DNA of 64,000 nucleotides from Hexactinellida sp. DTS-2022 (GCA_028753945.1 JAPNXP010000018.1:2419643-2483642), one strand, 5' to 3'. Counted from the stretch's first letter, positions 32,325 to 44,650 are shown. The notes: generated from the letters alone by a model not told the origin. Translations and numbers: made by a program.

Positions 32325-32407
32325 TTATCAATGGCCTTCCCTTAATCCATGGTCACGGTTCACAAATTTGGTGAATAGGCCTTATATAACGTAGGTCAAG
32401 TTTGAGG

Positions 32408-32790
32408 TTAAATAAGCCTATAATACTTTTATAGTAAAATTTTAACGTTAAATTTCATGAATACGTCATCACGCTGTAATGAGTAAGCATATTGATAATA
32501 TGGTTTGATCAACTGCCCGCATCATTAATGTGCATGTACTATTAAATTTTAATATTTGTATCTCGTAGAGGGTATTATGTGTTAATAAAAAGAATTTTCA
32601 CTCTTCACAAAATGTGATAATGACTTCATAACATGGCGAGGTGGGGGAAATTTTGAGTGGAAACTTGGGGGCCAAAGTTGCCTCTATATGCCAAAAATCA
32701 GAGTTGGAACCGTAGTTTCTTCAATCAATTCGGAACATAAGAACAAATATATACATACATGCACTATACAGCCTTTAGTTATAATAGTAC
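32408..32790. repeat. Degraded Helitron-family copy
   Basis: Reads in inverted orientation like 8237-8738: cgcatcattaatgtgcatg, gagtggaaac, cctctatatgccaaaa, ttcttcaatcaatt occur in order. The termini are lost. Confidence 0.5.
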
Positions 32791-33449
32791 GTATAGATAT
32801 TCTATCTAGATCAGGCTTGTCAAAAGTTCCCTAATTGTCAACTCAGGTAAGGTAGTCTTTGAAAAAATTGTTCTGCTCAGGTCGTTCAGGTCTTTTGGGA
32901 AAAAAATTGGAACCAGGTCATCTTCAGGTCCTTTTCAAGGCTTCTTCATGACATTTCATATCTTTTAAGATCATTCAGGAAATTTAAGTATTCAAGTTTG
33001 TTATAAACTTAGTTCTGTTCAGTTTCAAATAAATTACATGAATTACCAAATGTGTAATAAAATTCATCTAAATGACGACAACACCAGGCTTGTCAAAAGT
33101 TCCCTAATTGTTAACTATGGTCAGATCAGGTCAGGAACTTTAAAACTGTATATCACTGTGTTTATGCTTTTAATTAATAATATTCTTTTTCCAGAAAAGA
33201 GACTTTCATATTATTTTTAATTTTAGTAGATGCTTGTCCAACCAAAGGCCTAAAACACCTGTTATTACTGTATACTAATATTAATCGAGCACCGTAGTGA
33301 TAATTAAGTGAACAAAATATTGAATACATTTCGCTATTTTTAGTATATAATATTCAGGTATACACATCAAAGATTATAGTAATAATAGAAGTTAAATAAA
33401 ATTACATGGTATTATAAATATTTGTACACATTAATAGCCTAGATATTCA
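32791..33449. other. Spacer with a short duplication
   Basis: The word caggcttgtcaaaagttccc followed by taattgt occurs twice (about 32813 and 33087). This may also include the 3' untranslated part of the minus-strand exon that ends at 33450. Nothing else is recognised. Confidence 0.5.
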
Positions 33450-33758
33450 TTAGAGATAAATCAAGAAATCTTTCTGTCCAATATAGTTGAGAGCAAATGA
33501 AATCCCTTCTGGTGAAGGATCAGAAAATGCAAGTAAATCTTTAGATACCTTCATTCCTCTAAAGAACTTCAATCGAACACAATCTATTAAATGTGTTGCC
33601 ACTTTAAATCGTCTGTGTAGAGAATGTACCCATAACCTATCAATACCAATTTGAACAGGGTAACTGGCAGTAGATACACAACTAGAGGAATATTCCTTGT
33701 GATTTAGAATAATACGATTAGCAGAAAGTATCTCTTTAGCAAAGCAACATCCAATGAT
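33450..33758 (-). CDS. Candidate last exon of an unrecognised host gene
   Basis: On the minus strand a consensus branch point and acceptor (ctctaac, then ttccattttatatag) precede 33758. From there 102 codons run without a stop to TAA at 33450. The encoded stretch has conserved-protein character (VQIGIDRLWVHSLHRRFKVA, THLIDCVRLKFFRGM, ISFALNYIGQKDFLIYL) and lacks any transposon motif I know. There is no early methionine, which fits a terminal exon rather than a whole gene. Upstream exons should lie at higher coordinates, but I could not identify one before 34100. The protein family is unknown to me. Confidence 0.5.
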   Translation of the reverse strand: MIGCCFAKEILSANRIILNHKEYSSSCVSTASYPVQIGIDRLWVHSLHRRFKVATHLIDCVRLKFFRGMKVSKDLLAFSDPSPEGISFALNYIGQKDFLIYL

Positions 33759-34555
33759 CTATATAAAATGGAAATAATGTTAGAGTCAAAGTGCGGATAA
33801 ATATTATTTTATAGTATCATAATGCATTGTTTAAATTTGTTTGTAAACGTAGATGCTACGTATTTACGTATTTGAATTCTCCCTAACTGATTATGTCTTC
33901 GAAACATTACTTGGTAATGGTTAAAGGAACAGGGTTACTTTAAAATTGTATTTATGCTCAGATGCGTATTGCTAAACGGTATTTGATATGAAAGAATGAG
34001 AAATCAAGTATGACGCTAAACAAATAAACAGGGTAAAGTATTCAAGAGCGTCGGAGTCAGGGACGTTGCCAGGATTTTTCACCTATGGGGGGCATATAAA
34101 TTGCCAGGGGGGGGGGGGCTTGGGCAAACATTCTATTGGAGTTAGATCTAGTAGTTGACGTTACCAAAAACTAGGCGAAGAGGTTGAACCTTTTTAATTT
34201 AATGTTCTGCAAAGTATGAAATGTAGCCTACAAAAATCAATACATTAAACAAGAATTTTGCAACCCCAGCAAATACTACAGCTTAACCACTTGCTATAAT
34301 GACAGTAAAGTCAATTTTGACAGGTAACAGGTCTAAAGAAAAGGTGTATTTGGTTTGTAAAACAGTTGATTAGAAGTTAGAACAAAATAACTAGGAAAAT
34401 CCTAAAGCCGCATCTAGACTACCAACAGTCAATTCCTGTCAACCGCACAGGGATTTCAACCATTTTGTATCTGTCCAGACGTACAGGGATGTAATAAATT
34501 TGTATATGGATTACTAGTTTGGATAAATTATTGATTGTTTGTCGAATAATACATA
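33759..34555. other. Probable intron or intergenic sequence with old MITE ends
   Basis: Contains a CAGGGACGTTGCCAGGATTTT-type MITE end at about 34062 followed by a G run, and a second old MITE end at about 34434. No gene is seen. Confidence 0.5.
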
Positions 34556-35660
34556 AAAAGCCCCTCACAGACGGGATGGGAGTAGGCTTCTTCTGACTGC
34601 ACTTCGCGAATGTTTAGTTTAACCAGAATTTCAATATTCAAATTACATTTAATCTTAGTGTAATATAATTTAATTAATGTTTGAATTGTGAAGACTTCAA
34701 ATGTTTAAATTAATTAAAGATTAATTATTACAAATAGATTTAGGAATACGTGTAGTTTTACGTTACTATTTTGAATAATAGAATTGACATCATCATCAAC
34801 TTTGTAAAATGTTCAAACTTCAAGGCTTCGCGTCCCTGAGATTATGGCCGCAGGACCCCTGGCAAAAATATTCTGTTTAATATTGATTAATCTAATTTAA
34901 CATATTAGCTATCTTATTGTAACAGAGAGCTAGTCTCTAGCTATCCTACTTTTCTTATTTCAACAATTATTGTGTAATCGGAACCAAAAGGCTTCTATGA
35001 GAAAACAATACTGTAATCAAATCAGGTGATTTGTATACATCATAGCTCAATTAGTTGAAATGCTTTGATTTCAAGTTGATTTGAGCCTATACTAACTTAG
35101 TACATACTATTGCACATTGCGTGACAGACTCCAATAGTTGAATTCATATTTACTTTCAATACTACGGGAGTGACTAGTTGGAATTTTATGATTATCATGA
35201 CATTTCGAAATTACTCAAGCATTCCTATTGGTTTTAAATTATATATCGCTAATCGAAGTCTGTCACGCAATGTGCAATAGTATGTACTAAGTTAGTAAAG
35301 GCTCAAATCAACTTGAAATCAAAGCATTTCAACTAATTGAGCTATGATGTATACAAATCACCTGATTTGATTACAGTATTGTTTTCTCATAGAAGCCTTT
35401 TGGTTCCGATTACACAATAATTGTTGAAATAAGAAAAGTAGGATAGCTAGAGACTAGCTCTCTGTTACAATAAGATAGCTAATATGTTAAATTAGATTAA
35501 TCAATATTAAACAGAATATTTTTGCCAGGGGTCCTGTGGCCATAATCTCAGGGACGCGAAGCCTTCAAGTGTTTTCATTGCACTTGTATGAAACACATAT
35601 TCACTTACAAACCAATCAATAACAGTCATTACTAGCAGTTAGTACTACTGGATAACTCTT
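34556..35660. repeat. Dispersed repeat R3, copy 2, split by a palindrome
   Basis: Bases 34556-34823 and 35569-35650 together match 14071-14440. The break coincides with the palindrome's target duplication. Confidence 0.8.
34824..35563. mobile_element. 740-bp near-perfect palindromic foldback
   Basis: Arms of about 310 bp (34824-35133 and about 35252-35563) are complementary with only a few mismatches (for example near 34850 and 35090). The loop is about 120 nt. Ends are GGCTTCGCGTCCCTGAG and its complement. A 5-bp duplication ttcaa flanks it (34819-34823 and 35564-35568). It contains no reading frame. The family is unknown; it is unrelated to R1 and to the 31-bp-repeat elements. Confidence 0.9.
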
Positions 35661-35960
35661 TGTATTAATGGTAACCATTGAAAAGTCGATGAACTGTACA
35701 CTCGGGTGGTAAGCCATATTCTCAGATATGCTGCTAATTTATAAATATTTCAGAAATTTGGCAGATATGAAAATGTGAGATGAAATCTGTTAAACTAAGA
35801 TCATTCCAAAAGAAGTAGGAGTCGATAGAAGTTATTGAAAATTTATATGGGAATAAAATTTGGCAACCTTGTTAAAAAAGCAATTCTGATTGATCAAGTA
35901 ACCCGAAAAGTTATTTCTGCATTGATCTATGAGGACAAATTTTGATTAATTTGGTTTGTT

Positions 35961-37597
35961 TAGGGCTGAAACGAATATACAAAATAATCTTTTGAAAATA
36001 TTAAACGAATAATAGTATAAATGAATAATTGTTTAATTCTTTTGGACAACAACATGATTTTGTATAGATTGGTGGATCGTAAATACACGGGAAAATTCCA
36101 AAAATACACAAGATTTTCAAAATTTCCAAATATACTCAACTTTTTACTGACACTCAAATATAAACTAGATCTTTCCGAATCAACTCAAATTTTTCATAAT
36201 AATTCCAATTCTACTTAAGTTTTTCAAAAAATTCCTATTCTGCTCAAGTTTTTGTCAATAAATTCCAAATCTACTCAACTTTTCAATAAATTCACAGATC
36301 TACTCAAGTTTAGAAAGGCTATATTTGGTCTATCTAATATATGATTTGTGTTTGTTTGTTTGTTCATAATTGATTGAGGAACTAGTAAAGGTATAAACCT
36401 GAAATTTGGCAGGGGTGTAAGGAATACTGCATGTACAAACAGGTTTAATATCTAAAGATTTTTAAATTCTTCTATCACAAAAGGTGTCAAAACCTTTAGC
36501 CAATTAAATTCGAGGGTTGTTCAAGTATGGATTAACAGCTAGAATTCAATTAGTATAATTGAATGCTTTAGTGTCTCTCAAATGTTAAGTGTGCAATATA
36601 GAATACTGAGACAGTAATCTAATTGGTCGAGAGCAAGTTCAGGCATCTATTCAGTTATTTGTATTCTGTCTGTCTAGCCATACATTTCTAAAATTCTATT
36701 GTGTTATTTGATTTCAAATTATTATCAATCAATACAATAAATTCTCCACATCCCAAAGTTAGGACTTAGGGGTACACTGGTACAGTTTCTTAGTGATATT
36801 TAATGTTATATTTGGAGTTGGTATATTATTATACACGGATAAGCTTTATTATCTAGAGAATTATCTCTTCAAATGTGCATAAATACCAAAATTATTTAAT
36901 CAGTCCACATATAAACCTATAGCTAGGGGCCACTCAACAAGAACGATATTAATTTGGAAAGGAACATGTTTGGAATACAAGCGAGGGCAGCAGGCCCTAG
37001 TACAAGTAGTAAGGACGCGCTTAGAGCAGACGAGCAGATTGTACTAATAAATATTTGTTGTTGGAGCACCATACTAGCTTCAATAATCCAATAAAACTTG
37101 AGCATTTTTGGAATAATCCAATAAAACTTGTGTAGATTGACAAATTAGTTGAATAATGTTGAGTATTTTTAAAATTTTCATTAAAGTTGAGTATTTTGGA
37201 ATTTTCCCTAAATACGGAAAAATAATTTTTTACCAACTAGTTGAATAATAGCTGCTTGTGTCCATAAACACTTTGTAACCAGTGATGGATCTAGACTTTC
37301 ACCTCAGGGGGGGGTTAACGAAGTCCAATTGAAGTCAGGGGGGGGGGTAATTTACAATTCGCTATAGTTAATTAAATCCCCCCCCATGAGAGGGGGGTCA
37401 GAAAAAATCTCAGGGGGGTCTTTTTTCTCAAAAAATAATTTCAGGGGGGGGCTAACCCCCCCCTGAGGGGGGGTATTGATGAAACCCTGTTTGTAACTAT
37501 GATTAACTTATTTACTAACAAATACTCGAATATTCGAAAATTCGTTCGTTTAGAAAAGGATTCGTCCGTTGCATTTCGGATATTCGTTTCAGCCCTA
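35961..37597. mobile_element. 1.6-kb hAT-like element without transposase
   Basis: Ends TAGGGCTGAAACGAATATA and TATTCGTTTCAGCCCTA are inverted repeats. The flank gtttgtt is present on both sides (35954-35960 and 37598-37604). The interior shows no transposase and carries a nested MITE at 37280-37489. It shares ends with 47587-47933. Confidence 0.7.
37280..37489. mobile_element. 210-bp MITE, hAT-type duplication
   Basis: A perfect 8-bp duplication tttgtaac flanks it (37272-37279 and 37490-37497). Ends CAGTGATGGATCTAG and ATTGATGAAACCCTG are poor inverted repeats. The interior is dominated by G and C runs. The ATGAAACCCTG end recurs at 12013, 39767 and 44810. Confidence 0.85.
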
Positions 37598-37605
37598 GTT
37601 TGTTT

Positions 37606-38138
37606 ATTCAATTCTGTAAATTTGGAAAAACAATTTAAAACGGATTGATGATTAAGTATTAGATAAACTCAAATTCAATGGAATGGGAACTATATGAAAG
37701 ATGATTTGCTACTTGCAGTAAGTATAATCACTAATCTTTAATGTTATTATGAAATGCAGATAGTGTAGGCTTAACTAATTGTGAATAAATGAATATTGGA
37801 AAGATAATAATTTTGAGGTATTTACCCACAATTAGTGTGATTTTGTGAAGAATGAAAGAAGAAGGATAAAATATAAAATAATTCACCGGTTGGTAATTGA
37901 GAATATATGTATCCGGAAAAATATGCATTATATGGTCAAAAGCGAATATTTGTATTTTAAAATTGAAGTATAAAATAAGCCAAAAATTTCGTTGTGTTAT
38001 CATAGTTTTTATTTGTTTAATAAAAACCCTCAGTCTCATGTAATGGGTAATTTGTCCAGAGCCTAGGTCCTACTAATGGTGTCAAGAGATAAGTTAGGTA
38101 ACCTCAGGTAAGCTCTGACATCCCTAAACCGCTTTTTT
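37606..38138. other. AT-rich spacer
   Basis: Only chance reading frames. Nothing recognised. Confidence 0.6.
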
Positions 38139-38714
38139 GAGATAATGAATGTATTAGCACTTAATTATTTTATATGGTAATACATTCATTATCTCAAAGA
38201 TTATTCAAGTTAGGCATAGAAAATGTATTATCAATGAATAGGAAGTTACCAATTGCGGATAGATCAGTACTAGCATAGTTTACATAAAATAAATAGTTTT
38301 TGAGTTATGGCTCATTTTAAGAAATATGCATTTCCCTGGCAACCGAGGAATGTGTCAACATTCCATTTATGATTTCGATATATTTCATTCAACTAGTTAT
38401 GGACATCCTCATGTTCCAATTTTGAACATATATAACGTGTTTAACTATGTTAAAAGCACGCTATAAAAACACGATAATTCCCACGAAAAATAGCGATTAC
38501 CTAATCAAATGGTGATATATCACAATTTTAAAGGGTGTTATGTATGCCTTGATATCATGTTCCTAACTTCCTATACAATTATAATGCATTTCTCAGGTTT
38601 GTCAATACTAGCTATTGAGATAAAGATATGCTAGCTAATAATCAATGGCCTTTAAGTAATCCATTGTCCAGCAAAATCTACTCAGTAGTAAGGCCTTATA
38701 TAGCGAAGGTCACG
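38139..38714. mobile_element. R1 loop and right arm
   Basis: Starts with the loop symmetry gagataatgaatgtatta / taatacattcattatctc and continues through the R1 arm to TATAGCGAAGGTCACG at 38714. The left arm is missing. It gives the uninterrupted arm sequence used to place the Gypsy insertion at 56640. Confidence 0.8.
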
Positions 38715-38774
38715 TCTAAACATATTTATGAATGTTGAAAATTCCAATTCGAAATTGAAAACATTATAATAGTA

Positions 38775-39218
38775 CAGGGGTTTTCAACCTTTTGTACCAT
38801 GCGACCCCTTTTACAGATGTGGAAATGCTCGCGACCCCACAATGTTAATGTGCAAGTTTTTATTAATGTGTAATAAGTATTCCTATTGTTTAATCAAATC
38901 GATGCACCTCAAAGTTTCAAGCAAATTCTGACAATTATGAAATAATTACAAGGCTATATAATTAAAAATAATCGCGAATCCCAGAAAGCTCATTGCGTAA
39001 ATATTGCATGTACATTTCACATGCAGCACTGCATGTTTAAGTACATGCACAATGTTCACACATTAAAGCATTTCAATGTAGATAATTTAAATAAGTTTTG
39101 ACTTATATCTCGGTAGATTTCAACGATTTTATATAAATTTTCCGGAACTTTACGCGATCCCCCTATAAAGCCTTCGCGACCCCCTTGGGGGTCGCGCCCC
39201 CCAGGTTGAAAACCCATG
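38775..39218. mobile_element. 444-bp hAT-like MITE
   Basis: Ends CAGGGGTTTTCAACCTTTTG and AGGTTGAAAACCCATG are inverted repeats with a perfect 8-bp duplication taatagta (38767-38774 and 39219-39226). Confidence 0.9.
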
Positions 39219-39226
39219 TAATAGTA

Positions 39227-39568
39227 TAATGGTCCAAATTTGTAAATCCGTGTAGTTTCTAACTACTCTAATAGATGTTTCCTGTAAATATTTTTAAAAA
39301 TCAAACAATTTATCATGCATTGTTAATTGTTTTGATATTTCTTCTCTTAACTAACAAAATTCATCTTATGAAACCATCCAGTTTCTTCAATAAATTCTGA
39401 AAATACAAAAAAATATGTATTTATATATATAAATTGTGGTATTGTAATCTTGATGTGATTTGTATAACAATCGCACAAAAAGTATCATTTATTGTTAAAC
39501 GTAAAAAATTAATCTTAACGTATTTTCCTTGTGATTTTTTGCAAATTAGGCCGGACGTCCGCGGCTAT
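39227..39568. other. AT-rich spacer
   Basis: Nothing recognised. Confidence 0.6.
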
Positions 39569-39767
39569 CAGTGTTTCATACAGGATTTGCACACTAGGGG
39601 GGCAATCTGGGATATGTAAATTATCAAGGGGGGCACACTGGGATATGTATGTTCTTAAGGGGAGGCATAAATTAAACTTCGTAGTGTAGTGGTTTTTCTA
39701 GGGGGGACACTTGAAGGAGCAGGGGACATTTGCCCCCCCACCATACAACCCCCTGTATGAAACCCTG
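39569..39767. mobile_element. 199-bp MITE with ATGAAACCCTG end
   Basis: Ends CAGTGTTTCATACAGG and CCTGTATGAAACCCTG are good inverted repeats. The flanks share ggctat, offset by a base or two. The interior repeats ggggggcaatctgggatatg-like units. Confidence 0.7.
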
Positions 39768-41154
39768 GCTATAATTGATTATATAATTAAGAAAATCCGA
39801 AAAATCCGAAAATTAAAAATAACAATAATACGATTGGAGGATATGGAGGAATAATAAAATTAATTAAAATAAGAGCATATTATACTCAGTAAAGAGTTGT
39901 TTATTTTGTTAATCATAAGATTAAATGAAGTTGTGTTACTACTATTAATTAATTGGATTAATTAATTAATTAAATAATTAATTAAAACCCTCCAAGGCCC
40001 AGCAATGTAAAACTGAAACCAGAAGTCAATTTACTTTAAATTCAAATTGAAAGTGAAAATGAGATTTTTCTATTTATACCTTTTACTCCACGTGCATCGG
40101 GGGGATTATATATATATACGCACGTGTAGTTAGACTAGATACTGCTTTCTTGAAGGCAAGAAGATTATAAATAAATCTTTCAATAATAATCTGAATTTTA
40201 AATAAGTGATTGATGTATTGCATTGTAGCTAACAAAATCCTCGAAAGAAAGAAATAATTGCAAGAGTATTCGAATTTAGCTATCGTGTTTCGGAATAAGC
40301 TACTTCATTTACTTGTATGTAATCGGACCAAGTGAAGGAGATAACCAACGTGTACATTAGATTCCTGAATTTGAAGTTTACTTGTATGTAATCGGACCAA
40401 GTGAAGGAGATAACCAACGTGTACATTAGATTCCTGAATTTGAAGATAGAATATAAGCTGTTAGATCGGATTACATCAAATCCAATCACTGTAAATGATC
40501 TTGATGACTTCGTTGAGTCTTTCATACCAAGTACGAAGTTATAAACTACAAATAAATTACAGTTTAAGAATTATTTAATTAAAATAAGTATAATTTCAAA
40601 TAATTAATTTAACGAGACGTTGATAGAAGATATTTAGAATGAGCATGAAGAGCAGATCGAGCTGCCATTCCAAAATGCAGTCGAACAATTTTAAGCAATA
40701 TTTTAAGAACAGGGGATTCCTGGAGAATGAGAGAAGAAGAGCATGGTAGGGTGAGATAAATTATTTGAAAATAAAATTAGGGAGAATATCAGAAATTTGC
40801 AAGACAAGGAAATACTTAGCTTGAGGATTCAGAGGTGGAGGCATATCATTGGAAACTAAAATAATTTGTATTAGTACTCTATTATTTAGATGTTTCTGTG
40901 TCAATTAATTGATAAGATTAATTAAATAAAGCGGAGTTGCTACAATTAATGAATTGTATTAATTATTTAATCAATAAGGGAGAATATAGATAGATTAAAC
41001 TCGGCCTTCTTTTAACTTTTAAGGAAGTGGATTACAATTAAATCTTTCAATTGTGATAATTCAACGGGATAATTTATTGTAGTAGAGAGTAAATTCAGAA
41101 AACAGTTAATTTTATATTTAATTAATCTAGAAAGTGGGAACTTGTTTCACTACC
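39768..41154. other. Non-coding stretch with an exact 69-bp tandem duplication
   Basis: Mostly AT-rich. Bases 40308-40376 and 40377-40445 are identical copies (listed separately). No gene is supported. Confidence 0.6.
40308..40445. repeat. Exact 69-bp tandem duplication
   Basis: Two identical adjacent copies beginning tttacttgtatgtaatcgg and ending cctgaatttgaag. The length is divisible by three, and the minus strand is open through both copies, but the surrounding frame is short and unconvincing. The identity suggests a recent duplication. Confidence 0.9.
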
Positions 41155-41336
41155 AGCGTCTCAAAATACCAGTCTAATTTGTAATTGCACATTCAGTGTG
41201 TATAGCGTATCACATAGGAGTCTCAAAATTCAACATTGTCTCAAAATTCTAGTGTGATTTGTAATAGCACATCCATGATGTATAGAGTGTATCAGATAGG
41301 CGTCTCCTAATTCTACAGCGTCTCAAAATTCTACAC
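41155..41336. repeat. Imperfect repeats of gtctcaaaattc
   Basis: Five occurrences of (g)tctcaaaat(t/a)c with longer similar stretches (tttgtaattgcacat / tttgtaatagcacat). A degraded tandem array. Confidence 0.6.
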
Positions 41337-41724
41337 AACAGGCCAATTCACAACTTGATAATTTTGGATCATGGATAAGGCCGAAGTCCACAATGTCATG
41401 ATTCTATTAGTTTAATTAATCCCTTACCCAACTCAATAAGTAGTAATTAATTGTCTAATCAAATCATCAAAGCCTAAAAGTTAGTAAAAATCTTAAAGTA
41501 ACTAACAAAAAAAGAGACAACATTTTACAGAATACCTAGTCAGTTATTATATATCTTGCACACAGTATCACTGCAGGATGTTCTAAGTGTGTTAATGTTT
41601 AGTCATATTAGACAATATACAATTAGAGGTAACCATAACCTGTTTCCATAATATCTTCCATTCAACAGTTCACAACTTGAGCACGTATAGTCTATGAATC
41701 CCTCTGATGAATTTAAACTATAGC

Positions 41725-41887
41725 GCAGTAGAAAGTACTGTACGAACACGGTTAATATGAAATTCCGGTTAATGCTATCACTATTTCAGTCGCCTTCAAA
41801 GCCATCAAAAACATGAGACTAAGAATTCCGGATAAGGCGAATACATTTTGGTGGACCCTATGTGTTCGTACTAACGAAGTTCTACTG
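41725..41887. mobile_element. 163-bp pogo-like MITE
   Basis: Left end CAGTAGAAAGTACTGTACG, with gaacac further in, faces GTGTTCGTACTAACG and TTCTACTG. TA follows the right end only. Confidence 0.55.
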
Positions 41888-42529
41888 TACAAGGGTGGGG
41901 TTGGTTAACCGTTCTGACTCCTGAGTATATGGTTACGATTCAATCCTTCGCCACGGTAAACCGGCTAACAGCCCATGCTTACTCAACACAGAATATTAAC
42001 AACATTTTGTATATTCTACAGAACAAGACAGAGCTTTTTTAATATGTCAGCCAATAAATATATACATTAGCTGACACATTTCATAATTTAGTTAATTCAG
42101 AAACAATGTTGTTACTAAAAAAATACAGTTGGGAAATGGATATAGGAATATATTATAACAAAATTAACATAATTATATAGTATACAGTAGCAGATCAAAA
42201 GTATTTAAACAACACTACTTTGTGTTCCTAAACATTTAAAGCTTCTAGCAGAATAATAACAATTGTAGATGCTTCAACATAAATGTTTACAAAAAACACT
42301 GTTAACTAGAAAAATAACAATATTTTCAATTTAGATTTTACGCACAATGACTTTGTGCCACTTATGCCACAAGTGGGACGTTGGAGGAAAACTTATGCCA
42401 CTTTTTGGATATTGGCTAAAATGACTCAAAATCAAAATCGTAGGAACTTTATGTGTATAACAATATATTTAAAGTAATTTCAGCGTATTCTAGGCAAGCG
42501 TTAATAAGCTATAAGAAGTATCGTGTATC
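41888..42529. other. Spacer
   Basis: Begins with a fragment of the family inserted at 22842 (aagggtggggttggttaacc). The remainder is AT-rich with nothing recognised. Confidence 0.5.
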
Positions 42530-42892
42530 TGGAATAATATTCAGATTATTCAAATCGAATATTCGAAATGTAACGAACGATGTTTTTCTAAACGAAGGTA
42601 ATTCGAATATTCGTTCGTTTTGATGACTAAGAACTAAATCAAATTCAAGAATCAAAATAAGGTGAATAGTTTTCTGTAAATCATACAATAGTATTAGACA
42701 CAAGTTAGCTATTACTCAGCTAGTTTAGGTAGGAATATATTTTACGATCTCTCCAATAAAAACAAAAGTCATGTTGTTTTCAAAAAGTAGTCAACGAAAA
42801 TCCGTTTCAATCTAATATTCGGTTCGAAGCGAATATTTGTGGAATCATTTCGAACGAATGTTCAAATTTTCGGTATATTCGTTTCAGCCTAC
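42530..42892. mobile_element. Damaged copy of the TAGGGCTG hAT-like family
   Basis: Shares attcgaatattcgttcgtt, tacacaagtt-type and ggtatattcgtttcagcc words with 47587-47933, partly in inverted order. The left end is not clear. Confidence 0.55.
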
Positions 42893-43200
42893 ATAATACA
42901 TGATCAGTAACATCCAATGATGCGATACTATTAGATTGAAGAAAAATTATTCCGGGGCCCAAATAGGGGTGTATCGAGAAACCTATGGGCCTGCAAATCT
43001 GGCACCCAAATCGTATAAAACTGCAAGCACCTTGGCTCCTTAACAGATGGTGGGCTGGCAGCTAAAAGTGCTAACCGGAACCGAGATCAACCCCTGTGCC
43101 AGCCCAAAATTTTTATGTCTGGCTGCATTCGCAGAAAAAACCTAAATGCTTGAATAGGTATTGTTAATAATACAAAATGCTACAATTTGAGGGTGTAGAC
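42893..43200. other. Spacer
   Basis: Nothing recognised. Confidence 0.5.
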
Positions 43201-44178
43201 CAGTGGTACCCAAACTTAACTGCTCAGCGACTGATATATTTCTTCTTTTCACCGTGTCCATTCATAATACTTATCACCATACTATTTTAAGAAATTTAAC
43301 ACAATATAGGAGCCTGTGGCGTTCCCATGGCCAGGTCCCAGTTGTCGTAACCAGTGTGGACATCACATAGAGCAGTAGCCAGCGGCACTTGGACACAGGT
43401 TGCACCCAAAATTGTGTCCACCATAATGCCCACTATAGTGCGGTAATGTCGCACCCAAAGTTTAAGAGTGCTCTGATACCACCGACTTAGCTTTTTAGCC
43501 ATGTTGGCCCCGCTTAAATAGTTAGGGCCTGCTGAAGGGCGAAAGCGCGCCCAAGGAGGGATACAAAATTTCAATTTTCTCGAGTTCTATATACTTTAAA
43601 TAAGTGCAACCTCAATTAACCGGACTAGCTAGGAGCGGAAAAGGTAAATCGAGGTCTTGCGGTAGATATAACACAATGTAATGGGATATAAATTTGGGAC
43701 CAGTGGCACTTTCGAATAATTAAAATTTCTAGATAACGTCGAAAAATTTGACTTTATCTTTACTATCGTTCGGCGTGTCATTTGGTAAATTTACGACGGG
43801 TTTCCAGCGAAACTATCCCTTCAAGAAAAATTACTCCGCTAGTAAAATTACAAAATTTTCTGGATCCTCTCCTGAAGAGACAACTGCACTGTGGGCAACT
43901 TTTTAAAAATTAGACGATTAAATGTGAAAAGATTAAAATACTTAGTGCATAACCTATAGTCAAGACTATTTTATATTTAATTCGAATCACAGACGGTACA
44001 ATCATTCAGGTGTTTGCTTCGGCCCTGGAACACAGATGTGCCATTCGTAGTAATTATGAATTTAGGCCCCGAGTGTGCACCAGTAAAATTCTAATCACAA
44101 GCTACGGCAATGGTGACCCCTACCGTAGTTGTTCATTGACCCCCTTGGGGGTCGCGATCCTCAGTTTTGTAACCACTG
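43201..44178. mobile_element. Possible 1-kb hAT-like element
   Basis: CAGTGGTACCCAAACTT at the left and CAGTTTTGTAACCACTG at the right are compatible hAT-type ends, and cccttgggggtcgcgatc near the right end resembles 39183-39200. The flanking 8 bases do not match, so these could be ends of two different elements. No transposase is seen inside. Confidence 0.4.
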
Positions 44179-44650
44179 CTCTAAATCTTTGAATGTAGAT
44201 GAAATTACACTTAAATATCCACTCTCTCGACCAATTGAATTTTAATTTATAATAGAAACATTCCTGAGCGAGATTCAAATAAATTGAGGATTGGATAAGC
44301 AGAAATAAGCGGGAGAAATGCCGTGTACCTTGAGCAAAAAAAACTAGGCTGTGACGCTATAACACCCCATGTGTTTTGAAACTATTAAATATCTCAATTG
44401 ATCAAGTAGAATATAATTCCAAATTTTGGTAATATATAAGTTCTCGATTTGTCCCCTCAAATTCTACATCTTGATCAATGTGCTCTATTAATTCAATTGC
44501 ACTTTGCAACTAAATAATTCTCAACACTCTTTTTAACTGAAGGTTGGCGTTGGTTGGGTTTGGATTCAGGATTAATAACTGAAAATGTTTCAATTTCTAA
44601 TAGGAAAGTTTGAATTTGGCGAATGTCATTAATTTAGTGAGACTTGAGAG
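44179..44650. other. Spacer
   Basis: Nothing recognised. Confidence 0.5.

Larger units (their letters stand above)
30246..32400. mobile_element. R1 foldback copy carrying two nested elements
   Basis: Ends CCTGACCTACGTGATATAGG and CCTTATATAACGTAGGTCAAG. Flanks tttgagc (30239-30245) and tttgagg (32401-32407) form a possible 7-bp duplication with one mismatch. The left arm is shortened internally. The right arm is nearly full but is split by the MULE-like element at 30866-32324. Confidence 0.75.

Noticed and set aside
37731..38039. 102-codon minus-strand frame
   Set aside because: AT-rich, hydrophobic-biased composition and no recognised motif; most likely chance.
43296..43574. 92-codon minus-strand frame
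   Set aside because: Lies within a candidate hAT-like MITE and shows no domain.
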